Part shown: one piece after another, positions 42,849 to 53,563 of the stretch
Position numbering within the stretch: position 1 is the first letter of the stretch
Layout of the letters: each line of letters begins with the position of its first letter
NCBI GenBank assembly: GCA_001887945.1
Contig: LDOQ01000010.1
Span: forward strand, 62,001-126,000
Length of the DNA: 64,000 nucleotides
Direction of reading: 5' to 3'
From: Spraguea lophii
Lineage: Eukaryota; Microsporidia; Spragueidae
Notes under the pieces: model-generated
Database searches by the model: none
What the model saw: the letters and a program-made list of their open reading frames with translations, nothing else
Told to the model about the DNA's origin: nothing
Position numbers and translations under genes: made by a program

Positions 42849-43146
42849 TATATTTTATAATAAAACACATTTAAATAATTATTTTGTAATTAATATTTGT
42901 ATTGTTAATATTATTGGTATTGATGTTAGTATTAGTATTAGTACTGGTTATATCGGTGTTAATATTTGTATTGTTAATATTATTGATATTAGTATTTTCA
43001 TAGTACATTACCTCATTATATAACCATCATATCATTGTCTCATCATTACATCATCCTCATCCTCATCCCACTATCACTATTATTATTATCATCTCTTTAT
43101 TATTTTATTTTAATTTATTAAACAAACATTTTTATTACCCTCTTAT
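42849..43146. other. Intergenic spacer with simple repeats
   Basis: Short ATT/ATC-type and CATCCTCATCC simple repeats. CCC lies just before the Rpt4 start. Confidence 0.5.
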
Positions 43147-44349
43147 ATGACGTCTTCCGTAACCCAATCGACTGACGAACGCAACAACATTCTCATAGAA
43201 TATTTTAATGCTGTTGAAGAAAATGACAAAGTACGTGAAAGTATCAAAGAATATCGTCTTAGTTATAAAAACCTAGAAAAACAATACGAAGATACTGAAC
43301 GTGGTATAAAAGCTATGCAAACTGTGGGTATGACGGTAGGTGAGGTTTTAAAGAAAGTATCCAATGGTAATTATATTGTGAAGAGTTCGCAAGGACCTAG
43401 ATATGTCGTGGGTGTGAAAAAAAGTGTAATAATAGAAAATAATAATGAAGAATTGAAATCAGGCACAAGAGTGGCTTTGGATGTTACTACGTTAACTATT
43501 ATAAAGAAATTACCAGTAGAAGTGGATCCAGTCGTTTATATGATGGCGCAGGAAGATCCAGGTAGTGTGGATTTTGAGAAAATAGGTGGATTGAAAGAAC
43601 AGGTAAGAGAGTTAAGAGAAGTAATTGAATTGCCATTGAAAAATCCAGATATTTATAGAAGAGTGGGAATAGATCAACCAAAAGGTGTATTACTTTACGG
43701 ACCACCAGGTACTGGAAAAACACTTTTGGCAAGAGCATTAGCTAATACAGTGGATGCACATTTCATAAAAGTAGTAAGTTCTGCAGTAATAGAAAAATAC
43801 ATAGGAGAAAGTTCTAGGATGATTAGAGAGATGTTTAATTATGCAAGATCAAAAGCACCAGCAATTATTTTTATGGATGAAATAGACGCCATCGGTAGTA
43901 AAAGAAGCTCTGATAGTAGTAGTTCTGATCGAGAAGTACAAAGAACGCTAATGGAACTACTTAACCAAATGGATGGATTTAAAGAATTAGACGGAGTAAA
44001 AGTAATCATGGCAACCAACAGAGTAGATATATTAGATCCAGCATTGCTAAGACCTGGTAGAATAGATCGTAAAATAGAAATACCATTACCTAATACAGCA
44101 GGAAGAAAAGAAATCCTAGAAATTTACACTAACAACATGAATCTACTAGAAGAAATAGATTACACGAATCTTAGTAAATTAACAAATGGATTCAATGGAG
44201 CAGATCTAAGACATACATGCACTGAAGCTGGAATGTTTGCAATAAGAGATGATAGAGATGGAGTAAAAAATTGTGATTTTGTAAAAGCTGCACGTAAAAT
44301 AGCAGCAACAAAGAAATTAGAAAGTAAATTAGATTACAAGAAAGAATAA
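43147..44349 (+). CDS. RPT4: 26S proteasome regulatory ATPase Rpt4
   Basis: One of six AAA+ ATPases of the 19S particle that unfold substrates for the 20S proteasome. The 400-residue product has an N-terminal coiled coil (about 15-60), an OB domain ([23 protein letters not shown]), and Walker A GPPGTGKT at 185-192. DEID lies at 244-247, followed by the second region of homology [20 protein letters not shown]. Rpt4-specific stretches are [32 protein letters not shown] and the C-terminus [12 protein letters not shown], close to the Rpt4 ending '[12 protein letters not shown]'. Unlike most genes here it has no Asn-rich insert. CCC lies about 9 nt before the ATG. Confidence 0.95.
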   Translation: MTSSVTQSTDERNNILIEYFNAVEENDKVRESIKEYRLSYKNLEKQYEDTERGIKAMQTVGMTVGEVLKKVSNGNYIVKSSQGPRYVVGVKKSVIIENNNEELKSGTRVALDVTTLTIIKKLPVEVDPVVYMMAQEDPGSVDFEKIGGLKEQVRELREVIELPLKNPDIYRRVGIDQPKGVLLYGPPGTGKTLLARALANTVDAHFIKVVSSAVIEKYIGESSRMIREMFNYARSKAPAIIFMDEIDAIGSKRSSDSSSSDREVQRTLMELLNQMDGFKELDGVKVIMATNRVDILDPALLRPGRIDRKIEIPLPNTAGRKEILEIYTNNMNLLEEIDYTNLSKLTNGFNGADLRHTCTEAGMFAIRDDRDGVKNCDFVKAARKIAATKKLESKLDYKKE

Positions 44350-44787
44350 AATAATTTTATAAGAAGTAATGAAGAATAATAATAATAATAAGAATAAGAA
44401 GTAATTAAAAGGTGATGAAGAATAACAATTAAAAAGTAATAAAGAATAATTTTATATGAATAATTATTTTATGATAAAGGAATAAGCGTAGATTAAATTT
44501 GTAATAAAAATAATATTTTTATTTTTACAATATTTTTTATAAATGAATTTAAAATCGTATAATAATATAATTAGAATATTTATAATTAAAAATCGTATAA
44601 TAATATTTAATACTACATAATCATATTTCTTACAATGATAATTATTTTAATAAATAATATTCTAATTATATTATTATTATATCTATAAAAATAATAAATA
44701 ATCAATTACAAAACAAAAAATAAAACATAAATGTTTCACCTAAGAAATAATATTTTATAAAATCCTTAGACATTAAGATATATTCTT
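44350..44787. other. Intergenic spacer
   Basis: Direct repeats of a GAAGTAATGAAGAATAA-type unit occur at about 44365-44450. The rest is A/T-rich. TTTTATAAAA lies 25 nt before the next ATG. Confidence 0.5.
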
Positions 44788-45219
44788 ATGAGTTTCTTTT
44801 TATCTTTAAATAAAAATAAATCTACCAGTAATAATAATATAGATAATGTAAATAAAGATAATAATAATATAGATAAAGATAGTAATAATAATATAAATAC
44901 TACTAACAACAATATAAATAACAATCATACAACCAACAACAATATTAATACTACTAATAATATAACAAATACTACGAATATAGAAATAAATAAAAGAATA
45001 AAAAGATTATTTAATAACGGTATAATAAATATAAAAAATAATTCTTCTACAAATAATCTTAAACATATAATGGATGGTAGAGTAAGATCATTAAAAGAAT
45101 TTTATGAAGATCTACATAGATATCTAACAGAAAATAAATGTATAATAAATAGTAATATAGAATATATATTAAATCCTAATGTAAAACAATTAGTAAAAGT
45201 ATTTAATAATGATCGATAA
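44788..45219 (+). CDS. Hypothetical Asn-rich protein
   Basis: Not recognised. Residues 10-75 of the 143-residue product are an Asn/Asp/Thr low-complexity run encoded by AAT/AAC repeats. The C-terminal 65 residues (from INKRIKRLFNNG, through MDGRVRSLKEFYEDLHRYL, to LNPNVKQLVKVF) look like a small conserved helical domain. It is probably the only constrained part. No membrane segment is present. Confidence 0.5.
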   Translation: MSFFLSLNKNKSTSNNNIDNVNKDNNNIDKDSNNNINTTNNNINNNHTTNNNINTTNNITNTTNIEINKRIKRLFNNGIINIKNNSSTNNLKHIMDGRVRSLKEFYEDLHRYLTENKCIINSNIEYILNPNVKQLVKVFNNDR

Positions 45220-45428
45220 TGAGATAAGATACTAAGATAGTGATGAGTAATAAGATAAGATAATAAAGATTTTAATTATACGAGGGAATAATGTTTTTCT
45301 TTAAGTAATAAATAATATTACTATTATTATTTATTATCAATTATTTTAACTATTATCTTTATATTATAATTAAAATCTTTATTATCTTTCAAAATTCTTA
45401 TTCATTATATTTTTTATAAAATACCTAT

Positions 45429-45446
45429 TAACCTAACCTAACCCTA
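45429..45446 (-). repeat. Short interstitial TTAGG-like repeat, inverted
   Basis: The plus strand reads TAACCTAACCTAACCCTA, the reverse complement of TAGGGTTAGGTTAGGTTA. It lies between convergent gene ends and is oriented opposite to the copy at 33360. Confidence 0.5.
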
Positions 45447-45470
45447 TTATATTTATATTATAATTAAATA

Positions 45471-47228
45471 TTATTCTTTAACGTATATTAAATGCCCTAA
45501 ATAATAAGGTTTAGTTACCCTATCAATATACATTTGAGTATCTTCTCTATTTACGAGAGTAATACCTTTATCTATCTCTAATATTATTTCTTCATTTCCT
45601 ACAACCTTTACTTCTATAGTATCTTCTACTATAAAGAGATCATAGAATATTTTAGTATTATTTTTATTATTGTTAGTAATATTATTACTGATATCTTTAT
45701 TGTTATTACTGTTAATATCACTGTTATTACCATCATCATTATTATCATTATTATTGTTATATAAATATTCATAATATCCTATATCATTTATTTTATCATT
45801 TAATAAAATATAATCTCCTTCCCGTAGGTAATAATATTTTGTATCTAATAATCTTAAACCTTTAAAATTATATTTATGAAATATTCCTTCTAAGAGTAAT
45901 AATCTACGATTAATAAATGGTCCATTGATAGAATACTTATTTATTATATTAATATCAGTGGTATCTATAGTAGTGATAGTATTGTTATTAATAGTGATAT
46001 CGTTGTTAATAGTAGTATGGTTAGTATCAGTAGTAATATTAATATTATTATCATTAGTATTGTTATCACCATCATCACTCATCTTTCTATCATCATTATC
46101 TTTAAATGCTATATCTCTTTCTACGTATAATATATCTTCTATTTCTTCTTCTATCTCTATTTCTTTATATTGATTATTTTTCATATCATTATTATATTTA
46201 CTATAATCTACTTTCTTCTTTATACTCTTTTCTTCTGTTTCTATTTTCTTTTTAAAATTATACCATCCTGTTAATGCCTTTCTTTCACTGAGTGTATAAT
46301 CTACTTCATGGAACGATAATTCTGATACTTCAAATACAGCTATTCTATTCTTAATTACGTGTATTCTTTTATTTTCTGTTATACAATCATTTTCATATAT
46401 AATTAGATCACCAGATGGATTCTTATTTTTATTTGTAATGATATTTTTGGTGGTATTATCGGTATTAATATTTTTTTTATTATTATCTATCTCATTATTC
46501 TCATTTTTATTTTTATCTTCTTTATTATCATCTTCTTTATTATCACTCTCTTTACCATCTTCTTTATCATCGTCTATAGTATTAAGATAAATTATAAATG
46601 CATATAATCTATTTTCTACCATATCATCATGACAAAGTAAATATGATCCATTATTGTAATATGAAGCAAATATATCTATCCATGTATTAACATCTTTAGG
46701 TTCACTATAATCTATGCAATTTCTTTTATTTGTTATTTTATCATTAATTTTATTTTTATTGTTACTTTCATTTTCTTTGGTTTCAATTTGTTTATCTTCA
46801 TTCTCTTTGATTTCTTTATGATTAGTTTCAACTTTTTTACCCTCTTTAGTTTCAATTTCTTCACATTCTTTATGTTCAGTTTCATATGTATTTAATATAT
46901 CTTCTATATTACGATATCCATTGTCTCTATCTTTATACATTCTATGAAATATTCTATTTAATTTTTTTTCCAAGAATTCTATTTGCAGAGCATTTGATTG
47001 ACCTATATCGAATAAATCTGATTTTTTATTTGTAAATTCTAATGTATTGTAGAAGGTATTAAGAATATTAAATTCTTCTTCTGTAAGAAAATTATCTACG
47101 GTGAAATGGAAAAATGGTTTATGGGAAATATTTACGTTGTTCGTTGATGTAGTTGTATCGGGTTTTGAAGTGTTCTTTTTGTTTATGGTGCTTTTTATGT
47201 GATGATTTTCAGTGCTAGTGGTAGTCAT
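45471..47228 (-). CDS. OFD1: Ofd1/Tpa1-type prolyl hydroxylase (2OG-Fe(II) dioxygenase)
   Basis: Ofd1/Tpa1 (animal OGFOD1) hydroxylates a prolyl residue of ribosomal protein uS12 using oxygen, iron and 2-oxoglutarate. The 585-residue product has the iron triad in SYLLCHDDM (H200, D202) and SFHEV (H307), and the 2-oxoglutarate-binding R316 in ERKALTGWY. Other family marks are WIDIFASYYNNGSYLLCH and FIIYLNT. A C-terminal degenerate second domain follows (FINRRLLLLEGIFHKY, TLVNREDTQMYIDRV). Asn/Asp/Glu/Lys-rich inserts interrupt both domains, including one between the HxD and the distal His. CCCCA precedes the ATG. Confidence 0.87.
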   Translation of the reverse strand: MTTTSTENHHIKSTINKKNTSKPDTTTSTNNVNISHKPFFHFTVDNFLTEEEFNILNTFYNTLEFTNKKSDLFDIGQSNALQIEFLEKKLNRIFHRMYKDRDNGYRNIEDILNTYETEHKECEEIETKEGKKVETNHKEIKENEDKQIETKENESNNKNKINDKITNKRNCIDYSEPKDVNTWIDIFASYYNNGSYLLCHDDMVENRLYAFIIYLNTIDDDKEDGKESDNKEDDNKEDKNKNENNEIDNNKKNINTDNTTKNIITNKNKNPSGDLIIYENDCITENKRIHVIKNRIAVFEVSELSFHEVDYTLSERKALTGWYNFKKKIETEEKSIKKKVDYSKYNNDMKNNQYKEIEIEEEIEDILYVERDIAFKDNDDRKMSDDGDNNTNDNNINITTDTNHTTINNDITINNNTITTIDTTDINIINKYSINGPFINRRLLLLEGIFHKYNFKGLRLLDTKYYYLREGDYILLNDKINDIGYYEYLYNNNNDNNDDGNNSDINSNNNKDISNNITNNNKNNTKIFYDLFIVEDTIEVKVVGNEEIILEIDKGITLVNREDTQMYIDRVTKPYYLGHLIYVKE

Positions 47229-48457
47229 TGGGGATAAAAAAGTTTTTTTTGGAAAAAAAATAGAATAAAAATAGAAAATTATTGGTTTGATAGAAAAATA
47301 TGAGTATCGATCTTCTAATGAATAAAATAAATTGTGTGATATGGTTTATATTTGATATTTTATGTTGTTATGTGTTGTTTTTTATGGTTTATAAATTTAT
47401 TATAGATTTGTGTATAATATTATATTCATTCAATATTATAATTGTTGTTCATCAGAATCAAAATACAAGCACACTTGGCTAAATAATCGTGAAAATAATA
47501 ACCAAACTCCGAATCTAGAGGATTTGAATTCTTCACACAAAAAATTTTTAAAACGGAAAAACCAACAAACGAGAAGAGAAAATATATTGAGTCGATGATA
47601 ATCTTACCTAATTATGTCCTATGATATGCATGCTTTAAAACGGTGATTAGCTGACATAGTTTCTAGTCTTATAATATCTTATATTATATTAAATATTATA
47701 CCAAAAAGGATGTTAAAATCTTAACAAAATTAAAAGAATGATGTTTGCATCGTACTCAAATCTTAACATTCGTAGTATGAGATAAAACCAATGTATGTAT
47801 GTGGCAAAAATAATTCGTACAAATTTAAATATGCTTCAAGAACTAAAAGTTATAAACCACATTGGAGTAGAGCCGGCCAGGAAATTTCAATAAATAAAAG
47901 TTTCATTAAAAGATAAGTATATTTAAAAATTTTAATTTCTTTAATGATTGTTATCCTGTAAATCAATTAATAAAAATTCTTTAAATTTATATATATTAAA
48001 TTCATGTTTTATCAAATATATTATTTCTTTTTATATTATAATTCATTATATTTGTATCAGAATCTAAATATCTTAAAAAAATCCAATTATTTCTATGCTG
48101 TGTGTAAAATGTCTATTATATTAATATTATTAATGTGAATAAATATAATCGATAAAACTGTTTTAATAACAAATAAATATAAAATAATAATATTTTATAC
48201 GATTTTTATAATTTACAGATAAAATATTAACAATATAAAATGGTTATTTCAATGATAAACTGATATGATCCAAATATTCTAAAAAATTGATTTTATTAAA
48301 AGAAATATAACATTTTGATCATTAAAAGTTATTTTGATATCATTGTATCTCCAATCTGAATAATTTTTAATCCAGGTTTAATTTATCTTTAAATAAAATA
48401 AATTATATAAAATTTAAGATTGTTTTATAAATCATTAAAAATCCATTAAACCCCTTT
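47229..48457. other. Intergenic region with a SINE copy
   Basis: 1.2 kb, with the plus-oriented SINE at 47468-47912. Two open frames at 47300-47600 are within or beside the SINE and are not genes. Confidence 0.6.
47468..47912 (+). mobile_element. tRNA-derived SINE, diverged
   Basis: The head remnant is CACACTTGGCTAAATAATCG with AATAACCAAACTCCGAATC and a degraded B box (GGATTTGAATTC). Body blocks are diverged. The 3' end is well kept: AGCCGGCCAGGAAATTTCAA, then TAAATAAAAGTTTCATTAAA. No clear target-site duplication was found. Confidence 0.75.
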
Positions 48458-48757
48458 ATGAAAAAAATAGAAAAACAAAAGAATATTCCGTATGAAAAAT
48501 TATTAACACGATTTGATGTTTTACTTTTACATACAATGGATATGTTCAAAGATGGTGATAAACCACTCCTATTTCTTATTTTACCATTATTTTTCTATAT
48601 GTGTAACATATATATGAATATTTTTCATAAAGAATATTTTGGAATAATACTTTTTTTATTTTATGAATATTTTGCTGGTAATAGTATAAATGTATTTATC
48701 AAAGATTTAATAGTATATGGTACTGTAATGATAATATTAATATCGTATTTTCAATAA
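48458..48757 (+). CDS. Small membrane protein, unknown
   Basis: Not recognised. The 99-residue product has a hydrophilic, basic N-terminus (residues 1-20) and three hydrophobic segments (about 37-55, 60-75 and 81-98). It is probably an endomembrane protein. ACCCC lies just before the ATG, which supports a real gene of the CCC class. Confidence 0.55.
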   Translation: MKKIEKQKNIPYEKLLTRFDVLLLHTMDMFKDGDKPLLFLILPLFFYMCNIYMNIFHKEYFGIILFLFYEYFAGNSINVFIKDLIVYGTVMIILISYFQ

Positions 48758-49370
48758 AATAAATTATTATATTTATTTATTACAATAGAACTTTTATTCT
48801 TATCAAAATATATTAAAATTATTAGTAATAATATCCTTTAAAAAATATATTTACTTAAAAAATTATAATCCAAATCTATTTACGTCTGGAAATTTATTTC
48901 TTCTTTGAATTATACCTATGATTAGAAGAGTATTTGAAATTAAGAATTTTTTTTTGAAAAAATATTTAGTTATAGTAATTTATTTTAGATTTAAATAGAT
49001 TACGTCTATTATAAAATACAGAAATATATTTATTTTTATTTTAATCATTTAAATAATAGATATTTTTATTTAACCAGTTAAGATTACATTTTATCTAATA
49101 TTTGATTGATACTCAGTTTTCTTATTCTTCTTATACAATACATACTCCATTATTATAAAGTTTGTTTGTTACCCGAATAAAGAATCTCTTTTCATTTACG
49201 TATTATTTTTATAATGGATATTGGATACAAGTTAATAGAATTATTGACGAGTATTTAAAAAATAAACAATTCTCATAGGAATATAAATATACTAAGGAAA
49301 ACGACCCAAATCAATAAAAATATTATTGGGATATTATATATCATATTATTACATTATTTCATTTATACGT
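48758..49370. other. AT-rich intergenic region
   Basis: No gene, RNA or repeat recognised. Confidence 0.5.
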
Positions 49371-50576
49371 CTATATAAAAATGTCTACTAATAAAAATAT
49401 CATGATACCTACACCTAATATACCGTTAAACATTATTAATTTAAAAACCATATTTCTTTTTTCTGCTACAAAATAATATGCTATTGATGGAAATACATAA
49501 CATATGGAAGTAAGTGGAATTGCACATACTAATGATATTACAAAATTAACGTTTATATCAAAATAAACTATTAAGAATGATGATAAACAATATAATAATG
49601 TTATACAATATCTAACTATTGTTGTATGCTCTTTTATTTTTTTGATATTTAATCTTTCTATAAGATTCGTGAAAGATTGTCGGCCAGGATTTATTTGGAG
49701 ACAGAACGATGATGAGAGAACAAAACAAAATTCAACTATTGCCATCTTAGGGAGAATAAGATTTTTATCCCAGGTATTTAAAATTGCTTTACATGGTATT
49801 GTGTTGGAGTCGTTTAAAAGAGTTAAAATATCAGTATTACATTTACTCTTGAAGAGGATATATGGTATAAATCCAATACTGAAAAACAATATAGATGCAG
49901 CAACGGTGGAATATAATGCTACTTTGAAAAGAGAGAGTGATGTTCGTTTTTTAAGATTGTTGTAAATGTTTACCATGTTACTGTGTGCACCAAAGGCTAA
50001 AAGTAATGGGGAGAGTCCAGATCCAACAGAACGTCCTACAGCATTCATTGGTATTTTAAGAGGTTTTATCGTGAATGCATAATAAAGTATTAATAGGATA
50101 AGGAAAAGGAATGATAGAATTGAAGCCAGACTGATAAATTTCATAGCTTTTATATTTTTCTGTGATGCAGGGAAAAATAACAAAACAAGTGTTATTAAAG
50201 CTATAATGCTCTTTGAAATTTTAGAAGTATTAAAAGTGCTGCTGATGACTGAGTAAATCCATTTTGATATAAAAATTATATAAATCATAGAAAATGCTAT
50301 AGAATTTAGAAGAGAAAATATATCTGTAAATACCCCTAAAATTTTATGCGCATGATTACATATTTCTGCGTATGTTGTATTTTTTTTCTTTGTATATCTA
50401 GCTGACATAGCTATGGCATATAATGACATAACTGTAAGATATCCTACAAATATAATAAATATAGTTGTGATAAGATAACCAGCATTGTTAAAAGATTCTG
50501 GGAATGATAAAACACCCGCACCGAACATTGATGTAAGCATAATTGTAGATGCCGATAAAGTCGATATTTTGGCCAT
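49371..50576 (-). CDS. Amino acid transporter, AAAP/SLC38 (Avt) family
   Basis: A polytopic membrane protein with about 11 segments over 401 residues. It begins with the family's N-terminal helix containing the unwound Gly stretch: MLTSMFGAGVLSFPESFNNA (family 'xxxxGxGxLxLPxAFxxxG'). Other marks are TYAEICNHAHKILG after helix 3 and LSPLLLAFGAHSNM before helix 6, typical of SLC38/Avt transporters. They move neutral or cationic amino acids across plasma or vacuole membranes. Such parasites depend on the host for amino acids, so uptake or storage is plausible. The start at 50576 follows CCCCC directly; the ATG at 50630 would add 18 residues and is less likely. Confidence 0.85.
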   Translation of the reverse strand: MAKISTLSASTIMLTSMFGAGVLSFPESFNNAGYLITTIFIIFVGYLTVMSLYAIAMSARYTKKKNTTYAEICNHAHKILGVFTDIFSLLNSIAFSMIYIIFISKWIYSVISSTFNTSKISKSIIALITLVLLFFPASQKNIKAMKFISLASILSFLFLILLILYYAFTIKPLKIPMNAVGRSVGSGLSPLLLAFGAHSNMVNIYNNLKKRTSLSLFKVALYSTVAASILFFSIGFIPYILFKSKCNTDILTLLNDSNTIPCKAILNTWDKNLILPKMAIVEFCFVLSSSFCLQINPGRQSFTNLIERLNIKKIKEHTTIVRYCITLLYCLSSFLIVYFDINVNFVISLVCAIPLTSICYVFPSIAYYFVAEKRNMVFKLIMFNGILGVGIMIFLLVDIFI

Positions 50577-50659
50577 GGGGGTAAATTCTCCTTTTCTAAA
50601 AAAATTTAAAAAAATACAAATATCGCTCAAAGGTTTAATTAAAAAACCATCATATCAAA

Positions 50660-52087
50660 TTATTTTGACAATCTTTCCAAGCGATTAATTTCAGAACGTA
50701 AGAATTCGGGATTGCCTACGAGCTGTTGACTTTCTTTACAGAGTTTTGCTCTGTTATTATACGTTTCCTTCATACGAGACACTATTTCCAATTCTAATTT
50801 TTTCTTTTTTTCAATGTCATGAGTATTAATAAGTTCTTTTTGAATATTATATATACCTTTCAAACCTTCATTGTATAGCCTAGTTCCCTCTATGAGTATT
50901 TCACCCTCGATAGCTCTATCTAACAATTCTGTATATTCTTCAGACATATGTTCTTTATTTTCTTTATAGGCAGTTAAAATAGTCTCCCGTTTTATATTTT
51001 TTGCTTTCACTGCCTGTTTAAGTTCTATTCTCATAGCTAAAGACTTTGCATAACTGCTATCTGCATTAGATTCAATTAAACATTCCACATGGTTCATTAA
51101 ATCTTTGGTATCCGCTGATCCCTCTTTTTCTATGAATTCATCATGTCCATACAATGTAGATCCATCTATTTCAACAGCGTCTTTCTTGACCTTCCGTATT
51201 AAATCCCGGTATTTTTTATCGTTTACGATAGATAAAGTTTCTGGTGGCTGAAATGGAATATATTCTTCTGGAAATCCTCTAACACCTAAATTCACATTGT
51301 ATGAATTACCACTAATATCAAATTTAAAATTATCAGAATCATATAAATGTTTATATGAGTTATCTGGATATTCATCAGCTGTTTCATAAACCTGTGTTTC
51401 GGGCTGCAATATAAGTCCAGGACGATCAATATATTTGGAAGGATCATGCGATTTAAAAGGAAACATTTCATACTCTGCATTCGGATCGTCATCAGAATCT
51501 AAATAAGATTCTTCATCAATTATATTTTGGGGAATATTTGTAGGTTGAATACCACTAGTTGATGGACCTGGTTGCATACAGTCTCGATAATCCATATAGT
51601 CCATTGGTAAAGGTGAATCTTCTTGAACAAAATGGGCTGGTGTTACAGCTCTAGTACCGCGAGTAACCCTGGCGCGCGGTCTTGGTAACCCAGCAGAACT
51701 ATCAAAACATGGTTGTCCATCATAAAATGCGCATGCCTGATCACCTTGTATAAAAGTATTACCATCTAAAGGATTAGGAGAGATAGTTGGTTGTTGATAT
51801 AATTGTGGTCCAGGTGTGGTCAACATTGGTGTCTGTGAAAATGGACCTACTAATGAGCCGGCACCTGCATAAGTAGTACTTGGAAAGACAAATGTTTGTT
51901 GGAATTGGGGTGGTACTTCAGTTGTAGGTGGTAGTGCTGGTGTATGCAAACTTGTATCTGGAAGTTGAGTTTGTGGAGTTAAACTCTGTTGATATAAATA
52001 TGCACTCAAATCATATGGAGTTGGTTTACGCATGTTATTATTATTTTGCGAACATAAAATACTTTGAAAACACAGTAAAATAAACAT
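50660..52087 (-). CDS. Secreted protein, paralogue family B, member 1
   Basis: Not recognised outside this window. The 475-residue product has a signal peptide (MFILLCFQSILCSQ), then a Pro/Gln/Thr-rich low-complexity half (to about residue 190), then a conserved helical, acidic half. It shares three blocks with the genes at 54868 and 56844. Block 1 is SKYIDRPGLILQPETQVYET. Block 2 is YNVNLGVRGFPEEYIPF. Block 3 is a C-terminal coiled region of regularly spaced Glu/Lys ending FLRSEINRLERLSK. Only one Cys is in the conserved half. This organisation would suit a spore-wall, polar-tube or exported protein; function is unknown. The promoter has TATAAATA 19 nt before the ATG. Confidence 0.75.
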   Translation of the reverse strand: MFILLCFQSILCSQNNNNMRKPTPYDLSAYLYQQSLTPQTQLPDTSLHTPALPPTTEVPPQFQQTFVFPSTTYAGAGSLVGPFSQTPMLTTPGPQLYQQPTISPNPLDGNTFIQGDQACAFYDGQPCFDSSAGLPRPRARVTRGTRAVTPAHFVQEDSPLPMDYMDYRDCMQPGPSTSGIQPTNIPQNIIDEESYLDSDDDPNAEYEMFPFKSHDPSKYIDRPGLILQPETQVYETADEYPDNSYKHLYDSDNFKFDISGNSYNVNLGVRGFPEEYIPFQPPETLSIVNDKKYRDLIRKVKKDAVEIDGSTLYGHDEFIEKEGSADTKDLMNHVECLIESNADSSYAKSLAMRIELKQAVKAKNIKRETILTAYKENKEHMSEEYTELLDRAIEGEILIEGTRLYNEGLKGIYNIQKELINTHDIEKKKKLELEIVSRMKETYNNRAKLCKESQQLVGNPEFLRSEINRLERLSK

Positions 52088-52909
52088 AAATTTTGTTTTA
52101 CCAACTTATTTATACTTTATTTTGACATAATTTCATTTTGGCATCTATTAAATTTATTACTTTTGCTAACAAAAAATTTCTCCATTTATAAATATGATTA
52201 AGATTTACCAATATTTTCTCTATGTTATATTTTTAATTTTTTTATAGAAAAAAAAGACTTATTGACAGATGTCTTTTCTTCTAAATTTTTTAATTTAAAT
52301 AAATATCAGAAATAAAATTCAAAATATTACAATTTAAAAATTATTCTACGGCATTTTTAAATCGTCAATTTCCGTACATGACTTTTTAAAATTTTGAAAT
52401 AAAAAATCATTCGTAAAAAGTTTAGATAAATGGCATTATTCAATAAAAATTATCATAATGATTAAAGAGATTAGTTTCTATAAATATTTATCATGCACAT
52501 TCCATGTTCTATTGAATCAACATAATTATAAAATATTATTACACCAATATAAATATTTTTTTATATAAAAAACTATTATCTAAATTAACAATTATATAAT
52601 CATATTATAATATATTGTAATTTGATTTTTAAAAGTTATAATATTATTTTATTAATTAAAAATCAATTGATGATAAATAAATATAAGATATCCTGAAAAA
52701 CTATGAGCTTTTCTTGAAAAATACAAATAACCATATTTATATATTAACTTAACAAATTATCGTATATCGTTATTTATCAAATATAATTAATCATATAAAA
52801 AATAGAATAAACTGTGGTATAAATAAATATTCAATAATAAACAGTAATATTTAAACATTAATATATATTTTTTAAGATATATCATTTGCACAATAACCTA
52901 ATAAATATT
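52088..52909. other. AT-rich intergenic region
   Basis: Apart from the promoter element next to 52087, nothing is recognised. Confidence 0.5.
52107..52129 (-). promoter_or_regulatory. Promoter element of family B member 1
   Basis: TATAAATA (52107-52114) is 19 nt before the ATG. Nine nt further upstream is TGTCA, preceded by AAATGAAAT. The same two parts with identical spacing lie before the gene at 54868. Confidence 0.6.
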
Positions 52910-53422
52910 TTAATTAAATTTATTAATTTTTTTTCTTAATAAAATCCCATATTTTTCTACTTCACCTTTCTTACTTTTTAATATTCCATTTAAATTTCTT
53001 TCTTCATTTATAATTTCTTTTATTATTTCCAACATTTTATTATTTTCTTCTTTTCTTATCACCATATTACTATTTATAATCAATTCTAAACTTCTTATTG
53101 CAGAATTAAAAACACTAGATCTATTAAATTTCCTAAAACAGTAGAAATTTAATTGTTTCATTAAAAATTCAATATCATTTAAATATTTTATAAGTCCATT
53201 ATTCAAATATCCATAATTATTATATTTATCTACTATATCATATATTTTTATATCTATAATACATTTTCTATTAACATTTATATTTATTATATTTTTATTA
53301 CATTCTTTTAATTCTATTAAACAATTAGTTATTTCATTATAAAAAGTGTCTACCAATGTACATGAATATAAAACAATAAATAATAACATTAAAATATTAT
53401 TGTTAATATTATATATATTCAT
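52910..53422 (-). CDS. Small secreted protein, unknown
   Basis: Not recognised. The 170-residue product has a signal peptide (hydrophobic core ILMLLFIVLYSCTLV). Asn/Ile-rich helical sequence with several cysteines follows (CLIELKEC, NRKCIIDI, FYCF). No later membrane segment is present. It lies within the cluster of secreted family B genes on the same strand but does not carry their conserved blocks, so it is a separate gene. No CCC motif precedes the ATG. Confidence 0.6.
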   Translation of the reverse strand: MNIYNINNNILMLLFIVLYSCTLVDTFYNEITNCLIELKECNKNIININVNRKCIIDIKIYDIVDKYNNYGYLNNGLIKYLNDIEFLMKQLNFYCFRKFNRSSVFNSAIRSLELIINSNMVIRKEENNKMLEIIKEIINEERNLNGILKSKKGEVEKYGILLRKKINKFN

Positions 53423-53563
53423 TATTGTATTTAACTAAATTTAATTATTAAATATTTGTATTATTTTATTTTAAAGAATATGATATATTCTATTGAAGAA
53501 ATATTCGTTTTTAAATTTAATAAGAATATTTAATAAAACATATAGATTTGTATTAGAACCCTT

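Noticed and set aside
43020..43100. Short regular CATCCTCATC and ATTATT repeats considered as a CRISPR-like array
   Set aside because: These are simple-sequence repeats without spacers in a eukaryotic genome; nothing CRISPR-like exists in the window.
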